From an uncultured Oscillibacter sp. (GTDB taxonomy: Bacteria > Bacillota > Clostridia > Oscillospirales > Oscillospiraceae), in NCBI GenBank assembly GCA_950097265.1, contig CATNDJ010000002.1:16708-80707 (forward strand): DNA of 64,000 nt. The letters are read 5' to 3'. Below, piece after piece: positions 59,357-64,000 of the stretch. The number at the start of each line of letters is the position of its first letter. Position 1 is the stretch's first letter. The notes under the pieces were generated by a model, which saw only the letters and a list, made by a program, of their open reading frames with translations, was not told the DNA's origin and ran no database searches. Position numbers and translations under genes: made by a program.

Positions 59357-62300
59357 TCAATATTCAATCTCCCCCGTATACACCAGCTTGGCGTCCCCGG
59401 TCAGGGTGACGAAATCGTCGGTGTAGTGGACAATCAGTTCTCCGCCCTTCACCCGGACGGTGACGTCCCGGCCCTTCTCGCAGAAGCCGTTGGCCACGGC
59501 GGCCACTACCGCCGCGCACGCTCCCGTTCCGCAGGCCATGGTCTCCCCGCTGCCCCGCTCCCAGACCCGCATTTTGATGGTGCTGGGGTTGACGACCCGG
59601 ATAAACTCGGTATTGATGCGCTCCGGGAAGTAGGGCGCGTGCTCGAACCGGGGGCCGATGAAGCCGATGTCCACATCGTCCACCCGGTCGCAGAACACCA
59701 CGCAGTGGGGATTCCCCATGTCCACACAGGTGATGCGGTAGGGCCGCCCGGCGATGCGGACGGGATAGTTTACCACCTGGGGGTCCGTGATGGTGAATTT
59801 CAGCGCCGCCGTGTCCAGGGCGGCTTTTCCCATGTCCACGCTGGCGGAGGTGGCCTTTCCCCCCACGGTGTAGAGAGTCACGGCCTTCACGCCGCTGGCG
59901 GTCTCCACGGTCAGGGACTCCTTGTTTACGAAGCCGTTGTCGTGGAGGTACTTCCCCACGCACCGCAGGGCGTTGCCCGCCATTTTTCCCTCGCTGCCGT
60001 CGGCGTTGAACATGCGCATTTTCGCGTCGGCAATCTCGGAACGCTCCAGAAGCACGATACCGTCGGCCCCCACGCCGAAGTGGCGGCGGCAGAAGGTGAC
60101 GCAGAGGGACTCCGGGCAGGTGATGCGGCCGTCGAAGTTCTCCAGGAAGATGTAGTCGTTGCCGCAGGTCTGCATCTTGGTGAAGGGCAGCTTCTCCCGG
60201 CGCTCCCGGAGGTGGCAGATGTCCACCAGCTCCGTGTTGTCCTGGTTGTACCGGGACTCCAGGATGTCCGCCAGGGCCCCGGCGGTGTCCAGGGAGGTGA
60301 GGCAGGGGATGCCCAGCTGGACGCAGCGGTGGTTCAGGCGGATGAAGTCCCGGATGTACTCCGGCTCCGTGGACCCGGTGAGGATGACATAGTCGATTTT
60401 TCCGTCCTCCAGGAGCTGGAAGACCCGGTTGTCCCGGCCCAGCTTGCCCACGATTTCCACGCTGGTCCCCAACCGCTCGATCTCATGGGCGGTGCCGTCG
60501 GTGGCGTAAAGCCGGAAGCCCAGCTCGTCCAGCTTCCGGGCGGTGTCCAGGATCTCGGGCTGGTCCCGGCGGTTGACGGAGATGAGGACGCCGCCCTTTT
60601 CCTGCTTCTCGACTTTGTATCCGGCGGAGACCAGGCCCTTGAAGAGGGCCTCCTGCATGTTCTTGCCCAGGCCCAGCACCTCGCCGGTGGACTTCATCTC
60701 CGGGGAGAGGGCGGCGTTGGCGTCGGTGAGCTTCTCGAAGGAGAAGACGGGGACCTTGACGGCGGTGTAGGGGGGCTGCTTGTAAAGGCCGGTCCCATAG
60801 CCCAGGGACTTCAGGGGCTGCCCCACCATGACCCGGGTGGCCAGGTCCACCATGGGGACGCCGGTGACCTTGGAGATATAGGGCACCGTTCGGCTGGCCC
60901 GAGGGTTCACCTCGATGACGTAGAGCTCGCCCTGGTAGATGAGGTACTGGATGTTGATGAGGCCGCGGGTCCCCAGGGACAATGCCAGCTTCTCGGAGCA
61001 GTCCACGATGACCTTCAGCATCCGGTCCCCGATGGAGAAGGGCGGGTAGACGGCAATAGAGTCCCCGGAGTGAACGCCGGTGCGCTCGATGTGCTGCATG
61101 ACGCCGGGGATGAGGACGTCCGCGCCGTCGGAGATCACGTCCACCTCCAGCTCCTTGCCCATCAGGTACTGGTCCACCAGGACGGGGTTTTCCACCTTCC
61201 CGGAGAGGATGACGTTCATGTAGGTCCGCACGTCCGTGTCGTTGTGGGCGATGACCATGTTTTGCCCGCCGATGACGTAGGAGGGGCGGAGCAGAACGGG
61301 GTAGCCCAAGTCGTTTGCCGCCGCCAGGGCCTCCTCCATGCCCAGGACTCCCCGGCCCTGGGGGCGCTTGATGTGGAAGCGCTCCAGCAGCCCGTCGAAG
61401 CGCTCCCGGTCCTCGGCCATGTCGATGGACTCGGCGCTGGTGCCCAGGATTTGGATGCCGCGGCTGTCCAGGTACTGGGTGAGCTTGATGGCCGTCTGGC
61501 CGCCGAAGGCCACTACCACGCCCACGGGCTTTTCCACGGCGATGATGTGCATGACGTCCTCGGGGTACAGGGGCTCGAAGTAGAGGCGGTCGGCGGTGTC
61601 GTAGTCCGTGGAGACTGTTTCGGGGTTGTTGTTGACGATGACCACGTCGTAGCCCAGCTCCTTCAGGGTCCAGACGCAGTGGACGGAGGAGTAATCGAAC
61701 TCGATGCCCTGGCCGATGCGGATGGGGCCGGAGCCCAGAACCATGATCACCGGGCGGCCCGACCGGGGGAAGGCCCGGGACTCGCAGAACTGATCGAAGC
61801 TGGAGTAGAAATAGGGAGTCTCCGCGTCAAACTCCGCGCCGCAGGTGTCCACCATTTTGTAGACGGCGGTCCGGGGCTCCTCGGGGAGCTTGTCCGTCTT
61901 GGCAAGGCGGCGCAGGGTTTCGTCGGGGTAGCCCAGGCGCTTGCCCTCTTCGTAATTCTCAGAAGTCAGGCCGTCCCGCTCCAGGGTTTTCTCAAAGTCC
62001 GCCAGCCCCTGGAGCTTCCAGAGGAACCAGCGGTCAATCCTGGTGATGGAGAAAATCTCGTCCACGGAAATCCCGGCTTTCAGCGCCTCGAAGACGGTGA
62101 AGATGCGCCGGTCGTCCACCCGGCGGAGGCGCTCCCAAATGGGGGCGGGGTCCGTGTTCTTCCGGTTCAGGGAGTCCTGTCCGATCTCCGCCCCCCGGAC
62201 GGCCTTCATCAGGGCCATCTCGAAGGAGGGGGCGATGGACATGACTTCGCCGGTGGCCTTCATCTGGGTGCCCAGGGTCCGAGAGGCGTCGGCGAACTTG

Positions 62301-63388
62301 TCGAAGGGCCACTTGGGCATCTTCACCACGATGTAGTCCAGGGTGGGCTCGAAGCAGGCGCAGGTCTTCCCGGTGATGTCGTTCTTGATCTCGTCCAGAG
62401 TGTACCCCAGGGCGATTTTCGCCGTGATCTTGGCGATGGGGTAACCCGTGGCCTTGGAGGCCAGGGCGGAGGACCGGGACACCCGGGGGTTCACCTCGAT
62501 GACGGCGTACTCGAAGCTCTCGGGGTTCAACGCCAGCTGGACGTTGCAGCCGCCCACGATTCCCAAGTGGGTGATGATGTCCAGGGAGGCGGAACGGAGC
62601 ATCTGGAACTCCCGGTCCGCCAGGGTTTGGGTGGGGGCCACCACGATGGAGTCCCCGGTGTGGACCCCCACGGGGTCCAGGTTCTCCATGGAGCAGACGG
62701 CGATGACGTTGCCCGCGCCGTCCCGCATGGTCTCGAACTCGATTTCCTTCCAGCCGAAGATGGCCTTCTCAATCAGCACCTGGGTGATGGGGGACGCGTC
62801 CAGGCCCGTCTGAGCGATGACCCGGAGCCCGGCTTCGTCCCGGGCCGCGCCGCCTCCCGCGCCCCCCAGGGTGAAGGCGGGGCGGACAATGACGGGGTAG
62901 CCGATTTTCGCGGCGACGGACAGGGCCCCCTCGACGGTCTCCGCGATGCCGGAGGCGATGACGGGCTGGCCGATCTCCGCCATGGCCTCCTTGAAGAGCT
63001 CCCGGTCCTCGGCCCGGGAGATGGCGGCGGCGTCCGTGCCCAAAAGGCGGACGCCCTGCTCTTTCAAAAAGCCCTCTTTATCGAGCTGCATGGCCAGGGT
63101 CAGGCCCGTCTGGCCGCCCAGGCCCGCCAGGAGGGAGTCGGGCTTCTCCTTGCGGATAATGCGTTTCATGGTTTCCACGGTGAGGGGCTCCAGGTAGATC
63201 TCGTCCGCCATGGCCTGGTCCGTCATGATGGTGGCGGGGTTGGAGTTGCAGAGAACCACGTCCACCCCGGCCTCTTTCAGGACCCGGCAGGCCTGGGCCC
63301 CGGCGTAGTCGAACTCGGCGGCCTGGCCGATGACGATGGGGCCGGAGCCGACGACCAGGACTTTTTTAATCGTCTTGTCCAGGGGCAT
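59357..63388 (-). CDS. carB: Carbamoyl-phosphate synthase large subunit fused to a diaminopimelate epimerase domain
   Basis: 1343 residues in one uninterrupted frame. Residues 1-1065 are a full CarB: two ATP-grasp halves (KVLVVGSGPIVIGQAAEFDY at 9-28 and VMVLGSGPIRIGQGIEFDYS around 560) and an MGS-like allosteric domain (GGVLISVNRRDQPEILDTAR onward, about 940-1060). Residues 1066-1343 are a complete DapF-like domain opening LPFTKMQTCGNDYIFLENF and closing with ACGTGACAAVVAAVANG. The family's first catalytic Cys (MCGNxxRC) is Ala1137 here (KMAGNALRC); the second, Cys1286, is kept. There is no stop or plausible ribosome site between the parts. The ATG overlaps carA's stop by one base. Confidence 0.9.
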   Translation of the reverse strand: MPLDKTIKKVLVVGSGPIVIGQAAEFDYAGAQACRVLKEAGVDVVLCNSNPATIMTDQAMADEIYLEPLTVETMKRIIRKEKPDSLLAGLGGQTGLTLAMQLDKEGFLKEQGVRLLGTDAAAISRAEDRELFKEAMAEIGQPVIASGIAETVEGALSVAAKIGYPVIVRPAFTLGGAGGGAARDEAGLRVIAQTGLDASPITQVLIEKAIFGWKEIEFETMRDGAGNVIAVCSMENLDPVGVHTGDSIVVAPTQTLADREFQMLRSASLDIITHLGIVGGCNVQLALNPESFEYAVIEVNPRVSRSSALASKATGYPIAKITAKIALGYTLDEIKNDITGKTCACFEPTLDYIVVKMPKWPFDKFADASRTLGTQMKATGEVMSIAPSFEMALMKAVRGAEIGQDSLNRKNTDPAPIWERLRRVDDRRIFTVFEALKAGISVDEIFSITRIDRWFLWKLQGLADFEKTLERDGLTSENYEEGKRLGYPDETLRRLAKTDKLPEEPRTAVYKMVDTCGAEFDAETPYFYSSFDQFCESRAFPRSGRPVIMVLGSGPIRIGQGIEFDYSSVHCVWTLKELGYDVVIVNNNPETVSTDYDTADRLYFEPLYPEDVMHIIAVEKPVGVVVAFGGQTAIKLTQYLDSRGIQILGTSAESIDMAEDRERFDGLLERFHIKRPQGRGVLGMEEALAAANDLGYPVLLRPSYVIGGQNMVIAHNDTDVRTYMNVILSGKVENPVLVDQYLMGKELEVDVISDGADVLIPGVMQHIERTGVHSGDSIAVYPPFSIGDRMLKVIVDCSEKLALSLGTRGLINIQYLIYQGELYVIEVNPRASRTVPYISKVTGVPMVDLATRVMVGQPLKSLGYGTGLYKQPPYTAVKVPVFSFEKLTDANAALSPEMKSTGEVLGLGKNMQEALFKGLVSAGYKVEKQEKGGVLISVNRRDQPEILDTARKLDELGFRLYATDGTAHEIERLGTSVEIVGKLGRDNRVFQLLEDGKIDYVILTGSTEPEYIRDFIRLNHRCVQLGIPCLTSLDTAGALADILESRYNQDNTELVDICHLRERREKLPFTKMQTCGNDYIFLENFDGRITCPESLCVTFCRRHFGVGADGIVLLERSEIADAKMRMFNADGSEGKMAGNALRCVGKYLHDNGFVNKESLTVETASGVKAVTLYTVGGKATSASVDMGKAALDTAALKFTITDPQVVNYPVRIAGRPYRITCVDMGNPHCVVFCDRVDDVDIGFIGPRFEHAPYFPERINTEFIRVVNPSTIKMRVWERGSGETMACGTGACAAVVAAVANGFCEKGRDVTVRVKGGELIVHYTDDFVTLTGDAKLVYTGEIEY

Positions 63389-64000
63389 TAGAGGTCGCCT
63401 CCCTTCATCAGGTCCACGAAGCGGTCGAACAGGAACGCGGTGTCATGGGGGCCGCCCCGGGCCTCGGGGTGGAACTGGACGGTGAAGGCCCGGAGGCCGG
63501 GGTAATCCATCCCCTCGCAGGTTCCGTCGTTGGCGTTGGCAAAGGAGACCCGGCCGGCGCTTACGGAGGCCCCGTCCACGGCGTAGCCGTGGTTCTGGCT
63601 GGTGATGTAGGTCCGCACGCCGTTCAAATCCCGGACGGGCTGGTTTGCCCCCCGGTGGCCGTACTTCAGCTTGTAGGTCTTCCCCCCCGCCGCCAGGGCG
63701 GTGAGCTGGTGGCCCAGGCAGATGCCGAAGAGGGGGACCTTCCCCAGGAGCTTTTTGATCTGCTCAATCTGGCAGACGTTCTCCGCCGGATCCCCGGGGC
63801 CGTTGGAGAGCATGACGCCGTCGGGGTTTTGGGCCAGCACGTCCTCCGCCGACGCGGAGGCCGGGAGTACCGTCACCTCGCAGCCCCGCTTCCGGAGCTC
63901 CTGGATGATGTTGTATTTCGCGCCGTAGTCCAGCAGGGAGACCCGGAAGCGGGGGGAGCCGCCCTCCGCCGGGAAGACGGCAGGGGCCTTCCCGGTGACG
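63388..64000 (-). CDS. carA: Carbamoyl-phosphate synthase small subunit, C-terminal part
   Basis: The open frame enters from the right edge; about 203 codons of the class I glutamine amidotransferase domain are present and the N-terminal half lies outside. SLLDYGAKYNIIQELRKRGC opens the domain. VMLSNGPGDPAEN, nucleophile Cys in FGICLGHQL, YGHRGANQPV and the catalytic His-Glu in FHPEARGG follow. It supplies ammonia from glutamine to CarB for arginine and pyrimidine synthesis. TAATG overlap with carB. Confidence 0.93.
   Translation of the reverse strand, partial: VTGKAPAVFPAEGGSPRFRVSLLDYGAKYNIIQELRKRGCEVTVLPASASAEDVLAQNPDGVMLSNGPGDPAENVCQIEQIKKLLGKVPLFGICLGHQLTALAAGGKTYKLKYGHRGANQPVRDLNGVRTYITSQNHGYAVDGASVSAGRVSFANANDGTCEGMDYPGLRAFTVQFHPEARGGPHDTAFLFDRFVDLMKGGDL

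Noticed and set aside
60100-60200. Separate dapF gene starting inside the CarB-DapF frame
   Set aside because: No ATG/GTG with a ribosome site lies at the aligned DapF start; the frame reads through without a stop, so a fusion is the simpler reading.
59426-63391. A 1321-codon open frame antisense to carB-dapF
   Set aside because: A shadow frame caused by GC-rich codon bias on the opposite strand; it has no domain similarity, and the real gene shows full CarB and DapF motifs.

Overview
This 64 kb window comes from a high-GC, low-AT-bias Firmicute chromosome. The likely group is a gut member of the Oscillospiraceae (Oscillibacter / Flavonifractor / Lawsonibacter-like). Reasons: bacillar/clostridial gene sets (dnaA-dnaN-S4-recF-remB-gyrB-gyrA, soj/spo0J-type parAB with parS, ZapA-U32, a glycine T-box, SLH-domain proteins, single-chain GlyRS, YitT, RsmG), GC-rich codon use and sigma-A type promoters. 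The genus is inference; no rRNA is present.

Layout. 1-7.7 kb (minus): a lipoprotein, an LUD-domain protein, a YitT transporter, a topoisomerase IV-like pair (parC/parE) and a REP-associated transposase (RAYT) coupled to parE. 7.74-8.14 kb is a divergent gap with two DnaA-box-like sites. 8.1-37.4 kb (almost all plus): degV, zapA, U32 peptidase, dut, maf, mreC, mreD, PBP2, a cytosolic GH13 amylase, parA-parB with four parS sites, two ParB-coupled membrane proteins, serS, an SLH protein, mscL, rsmG, a MinD-like ATPase, a methylglyoxal-synthase-like protein lacking key residues, hisS, aspS, a DUF1275 protein, a small HTH regulator, T-box-controlled glyS and an LtaS-like sulfatase. 37.4-51.8 kb (minus): a DUF6881-like protein, AlaX, a GH3 lipoprotein, nadE, rnhA, gyrA, gyrB, remB, recF, S4 protein, dnaN, dnaA. 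52-59.2 kb (plus): phosphohexomutase, a 5'-damaged SLH/CHAP protein, an EF-G paralogue and an ECF sigma/anti-sigma pair. 59.3-64 kb (minus): an unusual CarB-DapF fusion and the C-terminal half of CarA.

The most unusual content is a dense set of palindromic repeats. (i) Short REP-like palindromes occur mostly in inverted pairs, two of them inside the RAYT gene. (ii) A modular element of about 240 bp has five copies (A-E), two of which carry a nested module of about 105 bp. That module also stands alone between mreC and mreD, and once lies in frame inside the signal-peptide region of the GH3 lipoprotein, where removing its 38 codons restores a canonical lipoprotein signal. (iii) A 191 bp element with 24 bp terminal inverted repeats, upstream of hisS, can fold into a cloverleaf. 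Stem sequences differ between copies by compensatory changes, so the fold appears to be selected or generated by the mobilisation mechanism.

The genes serve chromosome replication, topology and segregation (dnaA, dnaN, gyrAB, topo IV, recF, parAB/parS, MinD-like), rod-shape and envelope synthesis (mreCD, PBP2, LtaS-like, GH3), and translation (four aminoacyl-tRNA synthetases, AlaX, EF-G paralogue, RsmG). Gene polarity switches at about 7.9, 37.4, 52 and 59.3 kb. This leaves it unclear whether the active origin is at dnaA/dnaN or in the 7.9 kb gap.
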